Below are positions 31,568 to 43,189 of a DNA stretch of 64,000 nt, piece after piece. Both the position numbers and the translations under genes were made by a program. The DNA lies in the NCBI GenBank assembly GCA_964034945.1, contig OZ035960.1, forward strand, positions 14,511,903-14,575,902. The letters run 5' to 3'. Numbering within the stretch: the first letter of the stretch is position 1; each line of letters starts with the position of its first letter. Source of the DNA: Chrysopilus asiliformis (Eukaryota; Arthropoda; Insecta; Diptera; Rhagionidae). The notes beneath the pieces are model-generated. The model was not told the DNA's origin. It made no database searches and saw only the letters and a program-made list of their open reading frames with translations.

Positions 31568-32203
31568 TTTTTATACCCGTATGGTGAAACCAAAGGGTAT
31601 ATTAACTTTGCCTTACCGTTTGTAACGCCAAGATCCCGTCATCACACACAAAAATGAATTACACCAGTGTGTTTAGAATGATAAAAATAATTAATTTCTG
31701 CATGTCCGTCCGTCTGTCCGTCTGTCTGTCCGTCTGTCTGTCTGTCCGTCTGTCTGTCCGTCTGTCTGTCCGTCTGTCTGTCCGTCTGTCTGTCCGTCTG
31801 TCTGTCTGTCTGACTGTGGCGCGGATTGCGGGCGCACGGATTGAGCTAGAGACTTGAAATTTTGCGCTGATTCGTTTTTCGTAAAATGCGAGGCTAAGTT
31901 CGTTAATGGGTAAAAGTGGACCATTAGGGGGGGTACCCCCCATACGAACGAAAACGTTTTTTGCAAATATCTCAAAAACGGTACATCTTATCAAAAAAGT
32001 CCAAGAACAAAAGTTATTTAGGATATGATTCTACATAAAACTCCCATACATCAAAATCCGATTGGAATAAATTTTAAAAAATCTTATTGGAAAGTTTGAG
32101 TTCAAAGTGGAATTTTGGTACAACTGTTCGAATTTTGATACGACTATCACCATACGGGTCTCCAATGATTGCCAGATTGGCAATTATAGCTTTTGTTATG
32201 TTT
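31568..32203 (+). mobile_element. Helentron/DINE-1-like element, copy B (reference full-length copy)
   Basis: Uninterrupted copy of about 636 bp. It starts TTTTTATACCCGTATGGTGA, with TATACCC/GGGTATA stem, then CCGTTTGTAACGCC and ACACCAGTGTGTTTAGAATG. A CCGTCTGT tract follows (31703-31815), then GAGACTTGAAATTTTGCG, ATGGGTAAAAGTGGACCATT, a G/C run, TCTCAAAAACGGTACATC and CATCAAAATCCGATTGG. It ends TCACCATACGGGT and the hairpin AATTGCCAGATTGGCAATT before TATAGCTTTTGTTATGTT. It provides the empty sites that define the two insertions in copy A. Confidence 0.82.
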
Positions 32204-32600
32204 TAACTGTTCAAGCGACAATAAATCTACACATAAAACTGCAAGGGGGTAATTTTTCTAATTTTCTGAAAATAATTTCGATAAAAGTCGATGTACTGAA
32301 TTCAAAAATAATATTTTTAAATTTTTTGCTTGGCTAGTCTGTATGTATAATTATTTAAATTTTCTCGTCCTCTACGATTTCTTAATATTTATATTTGAAT
32401 GATTTTCGGGTTATGGGTGATTTTGAAATCTGACCTATAACCAAAAAATCATTCAATTAAAAATATTTTTTCGTTCTACCGAAACATCACACGTAAATGA
32501 CTCGACCGATTTTGATGAAACTTTACATCTAAATAAAGCTACTTACTTTACATGGACGTTCTCCTTCTTCTTCTATACCCTTACTCTGATCACTTTTGAG
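32204..32600. other. Spacer with a small hairpin
   Basis: 32396-32453 has a dyad (AATGATTTTCGGGTTAT and ATAACCAAAAAATCATT, about 20 bp between). 32500-32530 (CTCGACCGATTTTGATGAAA) is a phrase typical of dispersed repeats and directly precedes the 19-bp satellite. Confidence 0.5.
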
Positions 32601-33740
32601 CCGTTCGAACGATTGAAAGCCGTTCGAACGATTGAAAGCCGTTTGAACGATTGAAAGCCGTTTGAACGATTGAAAGCCGTTTGAACGATTGAAAGCCGTT
32701 TGAACGATTGAAAGCCGTTTGAACGATTGAAAGCCGTTTGAACGATTGAAAGCCGTTTGAACGATTGAAAGCCGTTTGAACGATTGAAAGCCGTTTGAAC
32801 GATTGAAAGCCGTTTGAACAATTGAAAGCCGTTCGAACGATTGAAAGCCGTTTGAACGATTGAAAGCCGTTCGATCGACTGAAAGCCGTTCGAATGATTG
32901 AAAGCCGTTCGAACGATTGAAAGCCGTTCGAACGATTGAAAGCCGTTCGAACGATTGAAAGCCGTTCGAACGATTGAAAGCCGTTTGAACGATTGAAAGC
33001 CGTTTGAACGATTGAAAGCCGTTTGAACGATTGAAAGCCGTTTGAACGATTGAAAGCCGTTTGAACGATTGAAAGCCGTTTGAACGATTGAAAGCCGTTT
33101 GAACGATTGAAAGCCGTTTGAACGATTGAAAGCCGTTCGAACGATTGAAAGCCGTTCGAACGATTGAAAGCCGTTCGAACGATTGAAAGCCGTTCGAACG
33201 ATTGAAAGCCGTTCGAACGATTGAAAGCCGTTCGAACGATTGAAAGCCGTTCGAACGATTGAAAGCCGTTCGAACGATTGAAAGCCGTTCGAACGATTGA
33301 AAGCCGTTTGAACGATTGAAAGCCGTTTGAACGATTGAAAGCCGTTTGAACGATTGAAAGCCGTTTGAACGATTGAAAGCCGTTTGAACGATTGAAAGCC
33401 GTTTGAACGATTGAAAGCCGTTCGAACGATTGAAAGCCGTTCGAACGATTGAAAGCCGTTCGAACGATTGAAAGCCGTTCGAACGATTGAAAGCCGTTCG
33501 AACGATTGAAAGCCGTTCGAACGATTGAAAGCCGTTCGAACGATTGAAAGCCGTTCGAACGATTGAAAGCCGTTCGAACGATTGAAAGCCGTTCGAACGA
33601 TTGAAAGCCGTTTGAACGATTGAAAGCCGTTTGAACGATTGAAAGCCGTTTGAACGATTGAAAGCCGTTCGATCGACTGAAAGCCGTTCGAATGATTGAA
33701 AGCCGTTCGAACGATTGAAAGCCGTTCGAACGATTGACGC
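32601..33740. repeat. 19-bp satellite array, 60 units
   Basis: Unit CCGTTCGAACGATTGAAAG repeated 60 times with no indel: unit starts run 32601 to 33722, a difference of exactly 59 x 19. Two main versions differ at one base (TTCGAA or TTTGAA) and occur in blocks. The core CGTTCGAACG is a perfect 10-bp palindrome in the C version. A variant pair (TCGATCGACT then TCGAATGATT) occurs at 32871 and again 798 bp = 42 units later. All frames on the minus strand are open because no stop fits in the unit; the 389- and 406-codon frames are not genes. Confidence 0.97.
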
Positions 33741-35240
33741 AACTCTCATTAAAACAACTTCATTTCCCTTCTACCTATCAACCCCCTTTCCTGTTTAATC
33801 CTAGATCATTTAGGGTACCGGGTTATTATCATTAAATCAATCGTACCTTAAACAAATTTCCGGTAGTGTTTTAAACAAAAACCTTTATCTATTCTTCCTC
33901 GCACCACCTGTTACCACTCTCCCGTTTTAAATTTTCATTAATAAAAAAGGTGGTTTTAGTGGTGTGGGTGGGAAACCCGCAGTCCAACGAAGACGGGAGG
34001 CCGTAGGAAGGTTCTGTATGGAAAACACAAATTGCCTTTTTTCCGGGTAAATTTGGAGTAGAGATTTTAAAGCTCGCTGATCACGAATCTGATGTCAAAA
34101 TTTTGAAATTTGTACCAATAAGTCTTATTAAGAACGTGCTGTTTTTTCAAAAGGATTTTTCTCGGTATTTTTAATACCCACAAAAAATTTTTGAACCCAG
34201 CAAGGACGGGTCTACATTAGAGCACTTCCATATTCTGGACAATTACCACAAGGCCAGTTAATTTTATTTTCCCGGAAATGTTGGAAAATAACAAAATACT
34301 AATTCGAATTTGATTTTCCCAGTCCAACAGAGATCATTGGTCCTCATTTGTAACAAAAAAACCATTCGAAAAATAACCATTTTAATTACTTAAGCATTGC
34401 GTATTTAAACAACGATGGGAAATTTCTGTCTTAACATTGCTTCAACCAAAACTGGAATAATTGCCTAATTGTTGAAGTTTGAAAGAAAATTCACTGCGCC
34501 ATCATCGTGGCAGTTTATTTAGTTTTCTGCGTTATATCAAATTTTTCATTCCAATTTTTAAAATTCTTCACAGTATTTTCATTATTAGCCCATAAGTTAA
34601 TCTAAGATTTTTAGTCGGTGTTAAGATTTTCAGTCGTGACTTGTTCTCACCAAACTCATTTGTATTAAAGTACCGTCCGGATATGTCATGTAATTGCCAC
34701 TATTAGATGATGACGATGAATTTTTAAGAAGCGATATGACTTTGAATTTTTACTTATGGCGGCATAATGCACGGTTCTACAGAAAACCGTGCGAGGCTGC
34801 GGACTGGCTTGTCATGTATTTGAAAAGTTTTACTTTCAAAACCTTGAGAGAAAAACATTCAGAAGATTGCAGAAATAATGAAAGAGTTGCGATAAATCGT
34901 CTTAGAGACGATAAGAACAAATTTTAAATTATTTACAGTATTAAAGAGTTTAATTTCAGCTGCCGCGAACTTTGGCTGAAAGAAAAATATTAACAGCTAA
35001 CTTAAGTTAAAAAGTTATAGTTTGCTTGTTTTTCCCTTAAAGTTTTTAAGCAAAATCTAAAAAAAGGTCATTGTATGAAGAAGCTTTTAAAAAGTAGAAT
35101 CAAAATTTTTTGAAGAAAAGAAATCTTTAAAAATAAGAAGAAAAATCGGTTTGAAAAATTGACAGTGTATAAAAAAATATATAAAAAAATATATGAAGAA
35201 AAAATTAGATCTGTAGGCAAAAATTAAAAAATGGTTGAAG
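33741..35240. other. No gene recognised
   Basis: 33950-34030 is locally GC-rich (GGTGTGGGTGGGAAACCCGC). A 76-codon stretch ending at 34927 has a rather protein-like composition (NFYLWRHNARFYRKPCEA) but begins at a TTG directly after a stop, has an in-frame ATG only at 34736, and matches no family I know. Confidence 0.35.
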
Positions 35241-35590
35241 AAGTACTGCCCATAAAATACGTTACGCTAATTTTTGCTTTTTCAGACCCCCCCCCCCCCC
35301 CTCTACCTCCCCTTCTCTACCTCGACCCGTTTTTCACGATATTTTGTATGCGGTTTAATCCCCTACACTACCTACCACACACTACCGCAGACCTTGCCTC
35401 TCTTCTCTAAGTTCGAGACCTACTACTACCCTACATTTACTACCCTACCCTACATTTACTACCCTATCCTACATTTACTACCCTATCCTACATTTACTAC
35501 CCTATCCTACATTTACTACCCTACCTTACATTTAATACCCTACCCTACTACCCTCCATTTACCCTACTACCCTACATTTAACCTACTGCA
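35241..35590 (+). repeat. CATAAAATACGT MITE end, poly-C run and 19-bp CTACCCTA repeats
   Basis: CTGCCCATAAAATACGTTAC at 35247 is the end of the dispersed GACGTA-type MITE. A C run follows at about 35286-35299. Then 35427-35545 holds about six copies of the 19-bp unit CTACCCTATCCTACATTTA, grading into irregular TACCCTAC repeats to 35590. A 145-codon open frame across it is a repeat artefact. Confidence 0.75.
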
Positions 35591-36178
35591 ACAGGCTATA
35601 AATCTGCTACTGTTTCATAATTCCCAGAAAAGATTTACCTGGATTCACAGTTTTCCTTTAAAACCCCATCACTTTTCTTACTCTTTTCTGACTGAAAATT
35701 TTGATTTGTGAATATATCAATACATTTGCGGCCAGACAGATACGTTTTGTCAGAAATTTCTAGAAAATATTGAGAAATGTGTTCTGAAACACCGCACCAA
35801 TTGTGATGTGAGCCGCCTTATTAGTTTTCCAGGAAAATAAGAACAATTCTCGACTAACCCACTAAATCCCATAGGAACTTAAGAAAAGTCTTTGCCAATA
35901 TCCGAGATCCGCACTTACAGTGTTGAAAGGGAGCACAGAACCCGATTTTGAGGTGATTTTCCACAATTTTCCTTGAAAGGACCCCCTTTAAAGGCTCTAA
36001 AAGTCTCTAAAAATCAGATTTCATGATTTTTCTCTAAAATTATGTAATTTAGATTCTTTTTGTCTTACAAGTATTTATAAAAAACAAAAGCGCATTTTAT
36101 TACACTATAGTTTCAAAAAAAACCACTTCATTATCATCGCAATCTACTACCCTTTTTGGGAAAGTCTACTATCTTTTA

Positions 36179-36516
36179 CACACAAAAAAAATAATAACAA
36201 AAATTTCGTTCCTATTGAAAAAAAAATGTTGAAAAAAAAAAAAAAACAATTTTTTTTGTTAAATTGATTAAAAAATTGTTTGAAAAAGAAAATTATGTAA
36301 ATACAACCACTTTTTGTCATTTGGACCAATTAGGCATTGTTAATTTCACAATTGTTTTATTGATTTAACAAAACATCACTTGTAAGTTTATTTTTTGTTG
36401 AAAATAACAATTTTTTTTGTAATATTTCTTCCAGTTGACACTTTTCTGTGATTTTATCAAAAATTTGGTTAATTTAACAATAATTTTATCCATATGACCA
36501 TTTTTTTCTCTCAGTG
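36179..36516. mobile_element. TA-flanked MITE rich in TTAACAA motifs
   Basis: TA on both sides (36177-36178, 36517-36518). The ends are CACACAAAAAAAATAATA and TTTTTTTCTCTCAGTG. The interior has many GTTAAATT / AATTTAACAA / ATTGTTAA words in both orientations. Ends are less well matched than in the CACTCAG family, so moderate confidence. Confidence 0.5.
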
Positions 36517-38400
36517 TACCCATCCTCAAGTCCCACCCGTGTTTGTGACGTATATGGGCAGCCCCTATTCGAAAAAATATGTTTTGTTATAACTTGATTC
36601 CGACACAATAACAATTTTTACAACCACGTTTCTTATGTCCTAAACCTAAAGTCTATATTTTATATTCGCAAGCATTAATGAAGGCTGTTATTCCACTACT
36701 GATATTTAAGAGAAGTTATAAGACTTTGACGACCTCTAATCATAACTTGCACAACCGACTGAAATAATAAAAAGGTGAAAAACACTTTTTAGGAGGTCAA
36801 AAGTATAAGAAACAAGTAATTCGCGATTATTGTCGCCGAATTTTACAAACCGAACACACTTTTTTGTGTGACTCTTTTCTTTTTTTTCCACTGTCGGATG
36901 TCGTTGAGCGTTCGAAGAATCAAAGTTTAGCAATAAAAGAAAAGCAATTTACGGAAAAGTTTCTTAGTTGACCCGCGTTCAATTGTGCTATTTTTTCGTT
37001 CTCCATCTTCAGTTTGGTTCAATGTGTTCTACAATATTTGATGAATTGTGAAAAAATTTGCTGAAGAAAACCTCACCATCGTTGAAAAACAAGAAACGGG
37101 CACTGAAAGGAAACTGCGAGTCATTTGGCCCTAGGCCAAAAGCCCATTCATCAAAGTCACATCCTCACTGGTGGAAGTCAATTCAAACATAATTCAAGCA
37201 AGCTAAATTCAACACCGACCGAAAGTTACAAAACTTCAACGTCTAGTCGGGGGGGTCATCCGTAATGAGCCAAGCTTAAGTTATCCGTTAGCACATCAAA
37301 AAGCATCGAAAAACAAAAAAAAAATACATCGAAAATACGGTGCAAAAACATAAAAGATTGGTAATTGATAGCTTTGATTGCCTGCACTTCCCTAATTAAT
37401 TGAAAACAGGTTACCACATTTTTCGAATGGATGTTGGCTGATGGCCGACCACTGGCCACCACTTCATCATCTAGTAGTACATCTGTTGATTATTTGAGAG
37501 TTATCAGAAAAAAAAATAACTAGTAAGCTTTTCTTATACTTTGGTACAATTTTTGCTCTACGGGTAATTTGGGGTATCCCGAAACAAAGATGGATCACTG
37601 GTTAATAAACACTTTTGTGAAGTTTTCTTGAGATGATGATTTACTTTTCTCCAATCTCACAACCGACCAAAAGAATTCACAATCGAGTATTTTTCATAGT
37701 AATAAAATCATGAAAACTTACATACACTCGACACCCGATTTACATGATTATTTTTACAATTTCGAAATAACACAGGCTTTTCGGAAAATTCTATCTCCGA
37801 ATTTTTCAGTTAAGTGTTATAATAGCGTTATAACAATGATTTTTCACAAATGGCGTCTGTATTTCAAAAAAAAAACTCGCTTATGGCGGTTATGTCTTCG
37901 TTGTTAGTTTTACAATTTCTATCGCTATTATTTATGGAATGTAAAAAGCGAGAAAAATTAATGTGATTTTTGCTTAGAACTGTATATCCTTTAATTCAAA
38001 TCTTTGCGCCACACTTTTGACTCAAATCTTTGCGCCACACTTTGTTAAAAAAAATTTCGCCCGCGGCGCAAAATTTATTAACACTTTATCTTTAGTTTGC
38101 GTCCAAATAAAGATTTTCTTGCTCTGAAATTTTAATGTTTCGTTGGGGTTCCAATTCAGTAATCCCCCCCCCCTCCCCCACTGCTCTCATCTTGTCCCGG
38201 ATATACCCCAAAAAAATATGGTCACCCTAATTATGTGCGAAATAAATAGTAAAATTGAGTATGTATTCACAAAATATATTTACGGACATCAGTTGTGTTT
38301 TTTTAGCCCAAATTTACGTACTTGTAAGTTTTCTGAACTTTTAACCTTTTTTACACAATTTTTTTTTTAGGTACGGTGGTTTTTGGAAACGTATCTACCA
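36517..38400. other. No gene recognised
   Basis: 36536-36565 (GTGACGTATATGGGCAGCCC) is a solo end of the GACGTA-type MITE. 38007-38042 has a short tandem copy of CAAATCTTTGCGCCACACTTT. 38160-38232 has a C run and TATGGTCACCCTA, an end shared with 52382-53172. Confidence 0.4.
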
Positions 38401-38415
38401 TGTAAATCGTGGTAT

Positions 38416-38890
38416 AAGGGGAATCTACATACATAAAAGCCAAATACCACTCACTCACTCATCACAGTATCTCCCAAATGGCTAAATCGATTGCCATGAA
38501 ATTTTGCACACAGATTTATCTTACCTCACAGGCAGGTGCTCGCCAAGAAACGGTTTTGGAAAATTCGACATGGCAAGTCTTTTTCCCATTTTCGCGGAAA
38601 AAACAGCTTTAAAGGGTTTTCTGAGCCACCGCAGATCTTGAATCTGGTGGGACCATGTCAAAATTCGGAACCGGAGGTCCTAAAGGCATACCGATTTTTT
38701 ACAAATATTTTTAAGTTATTTCTGTTTTTTTTGTGCAAAAAGACAGGGTTGTGAAAAACCCGGATTTTTTTTAAAAAAAACCCCAACCCACTGGGTTTTA
38801 TAAATCGCGGAAAAGCGTGACGAAGGACCCAACCCCCCTTTCAAAAAGCCGAAAATTAACGTAACATATTTTATGAACAGCTCGTAACAA
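38416..38890 (+). repeat. Interspersed repeat, CTCACTCACTCATCAC type, plus MITE end
   Basis: ACATACATAAAAGCCAAATA, CTCACTCACTCATCACAG, AATCGATTGCCATGAAATTT follow the same plan as the repeats at 45170-45835. 38650-38690 (AAATTCGGAACCGGAGGTCC) is a fragment of the 122-bp family. About 38785-38890 ends in CGTAACATATTTTATGAACA, a GACGTA-type MITE end. Confidence 0.5.
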
Positions 38891-40330
38891 AAATGTTTTA
38901 TTATTTCTCTTTAAAATCCGTCAAGATGTCCAGAGCTTGAAACTGAACAAACTATGCACTGAAAGTACTTATTCGAACCTCCCCCTCCCCCGCGCATCAG
39001 AAACGTCTTTAAAAAAAACTGTAATAAACGTTTTTTTTTTTAGAAAAATCATGACCGAATAATTCTACCACCCCACTGACATGCAAGTTTAATTTTTATT
39101 TACTTGCCATTCAGTATTTCAAACAAAATTTGTTTATTATTTTTATGTTTTGTGACGAATTCAATTTCAATTTGAAATCGATTCCAGCCATTAACCCCAA
39201 TACGAAAAGTGTTTTTTTTACTCGTATCAATATTTCCACCCCTTCTTTCTGAATGTCTGATGGGGCATAACGATCTTACTTAATTATTTATCATCTGCCC
39301 ATCTATAAAATATGTACAAAATTTGAGGGTTGCATATTCGGCTTTTCCTGCTTCAGCCCTTGAAATTGTCAATTCTTGTCCTTCTCTCATTGTTATTTCA
39401 CTTCGAAGCAGGAAGGTATTGAATTACTGATGGTTAGCCAAACGCAAGACGCTTCTCATCAGAAGCCGCAGCCAGCCATAGAAACACTCATGTGGTACGA
39501 ATGAAAATCTACCTATACTTTTAGCTCTAATTTCGAGGAAAAAAAGCAGTTAAACTGCTTTGCTGTAACGAACAAACTGTTCAACCAGTCAACCAGCACT
39601 CCATTCCCATTTTACCAGAATCCGTCCTCAAATAGATTCTACTCCATCGTCTGCAGTCATCCCAATTCCATACTATATCTACAACTGTACGAAAGAGTAT
39701 ACTTTTACAAAAGTATAGTTAAACAGTGGTACAAAAAACTGATAGAATTCTTCACGTCAATTAGTCACAATCGCATCCAGTTGTATTGAAGTGTACAGGT
39801 AAAACAGGTAACTGGCTGGACATGTGTGAATTAATTCCGCTAAGACAGTCATCAACAGGCCAAGCTAAACCAAGCCTAACCAAACATATATTAGACGACA
39901 CTACTATACTACTATTGTTGTCAGTCACTATAGGAACAATTTCCAACCAGACCAAAATATGAGTCAATGTGGTTGTAGTTGGAGTGGAGCAACTAAAACT
40001 TATAGTGGATAGACCAGTAAGAACTTCTTGTACTTTTATACAATCCCCTTTAACCTCTGTCGCCGAAATTAACTCCTGATAGTCTCCAAACGGGAATGTT
40101 TCTTAATAGTCGACCTAAGAAAATTTCAAGTTCTTCCAGGGAAGTACGGAGTTTTTCCAAGAAATCACACTTTTTGAGTAAAGAATTTATTAATCGTTAA
40201 AAATAACAATTGTACCGTTAAACAATTTATTAATTACACACCATCTAAACCAATGGTATCAAACATTTCGACTCAATCAGTCAAGTAGTTTTCGAGTTTG
40301 ACGTTTGGAAAGCTTACTAACTCGAGCCTG
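38891..40330. other. No gene recognised
   Basis: Mixed-composition intergenic DNA. I see no inverted termini or convincing coding region. Confidence 0.4.
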
Positions 40331-40334
40331 AATT

Positions 40335-40510
40335 TTTTGCTAGGTGCAAAAAACACGTCACGCTAATTTCGTGCTTTTCGAACCCATCTCCCCTTCATCA
40401 CACAATTTGAGTATTTTTTTGGAAAAATCGTAGGCTGCCTATAAAATACGACAGACTTTTAGGTCCCTCCTGTCGTCTGTCGTATTTTATGGATAGCCTA
40501 CGATTTTTTA
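40335..40510. mobile_element. GACGTA-type MITE region with hairpin
   Basis: About 40424-40456 and 40475-40510 are inverted (ATCGTAGGCTGCCTATAAAA with TTTTATGGATAGCCTACGAT) around a short loop. CACGTCACGCTAATTTCGTG upstream is another end of the family. Looks like two family members back to back or one with long arms. Confidence 0.6.
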
Positions 40511-40619
40511 GTTTATTTTGATTTCCTCGATTAGAATCAAAACAAACTAAAAAATCACTGGCTGTTCTTATGTGATTTTTTCGAAAAATATTATATTTTT
40601 TCGATTATGTAATGTCATG

Positions 40620-40704
40620 TAATGGATAACTCCGTCTGTCTGCTACAGGCCAGAGCTGACTTGTCAAAAAATTGACTTGGATCAGCTTTAAAATTTTTTG
40701 AGTG
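40620..40704 (+). repeat. Solo end of a diverged CACTCAG-type MITE
   Basis: GGCCAGAGCTGACTTGTCAA, TTGACTTGGATCAGCTTT and TTTTTTGAGTG match, in reverse, the first 100 bp of the diverged copy at 52567. Confidence 0.6.
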
Positions 40705-40746
40705 AAAACTTCTAATGATCCCGCATCGTTATATTCCCAAACTTTA

Positions 40747-41845
40747 AAGCCTATACCACAATAACGCGTGCGTACGTGTGGCACGGTGACATTTCCACGC
40801 GGTGAAAGTAAGAACTACGCGTTTATATGGGTAAATGTATAATTGCGCGTTGCTCAGACGCGTTGCCGCGTCTGTGCCGCGTAGAGTAGGCTTAAGCTTA
40901 TACCGCAATTACGCGCAAAGCGGCGCGGCGCGGTGACAGATGGTAGTAGAAACTATAGGTTTATATGAGTTGGTTTATAATTGCGCGGTGAACAAACGCG
41001 GCAGCCGCGAAGAGTAGGTCTAGTTTCTACTTCCAGACGCGGTTGGAAGCGGTGACAGAACAGAGATGTCACAAGTGGTGAATTATGGTAGTTTAATATG
41101 AATTCGGGAAGCTCGGTATGTTATGTCTGCCATCTCCAAACAGTTATTTACATATTCTGAGTGTTGTAGCAAATATTTTTATCAGGTGGAAAGAGTGTTG
41201 TAGCAAATATTTTTAACAAGTGAACTTTGAGAACGTATTTGAAGCGGAAAATGAAACCGAAAAATTAATAATCTTCAAATTCTCTGCGATTTGTAGGTTA
41301 TGAAAACACAAATTGAGCTGTCACCGCGCCGCATCCGCAAAGCGTAATTGGGGTTTAGACATGACTGCGGCTGTCACTATGCCGCTCTGAGCTAACCGCT
41401 CCGCGCCGCGCCGCTGCCGCACCCCTCCAATTGTGGGACAAGCTTTAGTTTTTACTTTAAGATGCGGTGACAACTACGAGATGCCAGAACTAAATAATTT
41501 CGGTACTTTAATTTGAATTCGAGGCTTTTAAACGTCTGTCATCTCTGAATCAGGAAACTGTAATTTTTATGTTTTACAGAAAATTGTGATTTTTATGTTT
41601 TTCAGGAAATTGTAATTTTTGTGTTTTTCAGGAAATTGTAATTTTAATGTTTTTGACTTACATAAGAGTAACTAAAAGTCGAAATCTCCGTTCAATTGGT
41701 TTTCTTTTTGACGACTTCTCCAGTCTGATTCCTATCAATGCCATTAATAAATCGAACAAAACTAAACTTCAATCTAGCGCAACGGTTAACGCATTGACCC
41801 AATGAATGTCATCGTGCCGCACGCACGTTATTGTGGCATAGGCTT
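40747..41845. mobile_element. 1.1-kb GC-rich MITE, AAGCCTATRCCACAATAACG ends
   Basis: Inverted ends of about 45 bp: AAGCCTATACCACAATAACG...GGCACGGTGACATT on the left, AATGTCATCGTGCCGCACGC...CATAGGCTT on the right. The interior holds partial internal copies of the end (TATACCGCAATTACGCGC near 40900; CGCAAAGCGTAATTGGGGTT near 41335) and CGCGGCGCGG words, making it the most CpG-rich stretch of the window. 41555-41650 repeats GGAAATTGTAATTTTTATG several times. Non-coding. Confidence 0.8.
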
Positions 41846-43049
41846 AAGTGAACCATCTCGTGACGAAACATATCAACCGCTAACATCACGGTTGACATAA
41901 ATTCTTCTGGGATTGTCTATGAAAGGGGATATAGGAATATAATATCAAAGTTGATAATCCCATAATTTACGTTATGAATATTTCCGCTTTGTAATTAAGC
42001 TTTTAGTATAATTCATCCGAACATAACATCCATAAATCGATGAATATATTTTGTTTACCTTGAAATGAAAGATTTTACCGACTATAATTTTATTGCACCA
42101 ATTTCAACTATAATGCAGCGCATTCCATTTCAAACGACCCCCCATAAAAAACTTGTGCCGCCTACGCCGATGTGAATTGTTTTCCCCTTACACTTTTATC
42201 TCCATTAATAAAATATGTTACAATAACAAAGTGTACACAATCGTCGAATACAAGTAATTTTTCTGAACATATCAATGAGTTTTTATCATGGGCCTGGAAT
42301 TGTGTGCGCGACCAAAAACCTTACATGCATGTGGGTCTCATTTGATATTTGTCGGTGTAATGTCGTGCTAAGGTTGTTTTACTATACACCAAACTATTCA
42401 GGTAACTTCAATCCGGCCTGTGTGCTATAAGAAAGGAATACCTTTCCTCAATTTATTCGCTGTTGCTTTGCTTACCTTTGCATTTTTGTAAATGGAACCC
42501 GTCCACATTTGTGCCTGTAGTCATTCGCCAGGTAGGGTAGCTAACGTAGAGACAAGAGATTTCGATTTGACTTTGGTTAAGTTTTCAAATCGGTCTGATT
42601 CACCACCACCTCACACCTTAAAATCCCCAATCATTACGAATTTTTAATACGAATATAATCAAATCGGCAAACTCTGTTCTTGGTCTGGTCTAATCTACGG
42701 TGGAGCCGTGGTGAATATAGTTATACTACTTGGAGCCCAGGTGTGAGTGTGGTTTTTACCTGGCGATGATAGAGAATCAACAACGGTCAACAAACCACGC
42801 GCAACAAGATTCGAGTTATTAAAGTAACCGCGTTTCAAGGTGTAACATCGTAACGTTGTAGTGTATTCGTATCGTACAAATATCAAGCAATACTATCGAT
42901 AGACTTACCTGAATTAAAGTTACTGTTGTACACAGGTAACCATATCGAATCAATACAACACCGTCTGTGGCCTGTAGTAAAAGTATACACATGCACTCGT
43001 AGTAATGTTGAATTGTGACCCCCCTGCAACTCTCGGCGAATAATACACG
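41846..43049. other. No gene recognised
   Basis: Intergenic sequence lacking obvious repeats. Several short chance frames only. Confidence 0.4.
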
Positions 43050-43189
43050 GTGGTGCTGATGAGCCTCATTTCGATTCAATCCCTCTTGGATCTAAGATGC
43101 TTCGATGCTAAGACGTTCGCGATTCAAGACGTTTTTTTTTGTCGACCTATAACTGAAACCGGGCAAAGAGTTGTTACGACTAACAACAG

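Noticed and set aside
32529..33749. 406- and 389-codon minus-strand frames of a perfect 19-residue repeat
   Set aside because: The 19-bp satellite lacks stops in three frames on this strand, so open frames arise automatically. 57 nt equals three units, which creates the 19-residue periodicity. No promoter, no start context and no known family.
34694..34927. Protein-like 77-codon frame
   Set aside because: Begins with TTG right after a stop, lacks start context and homology I recognise, and no splice context was evident. Kept only as a note.
35274..35711. 145-codon tyrosine/threonine/leucine-rich frame
   Set aside because: Spans a poly-C run and 19-bp CTACCCTA repeats; no coding signature outside the repeats.
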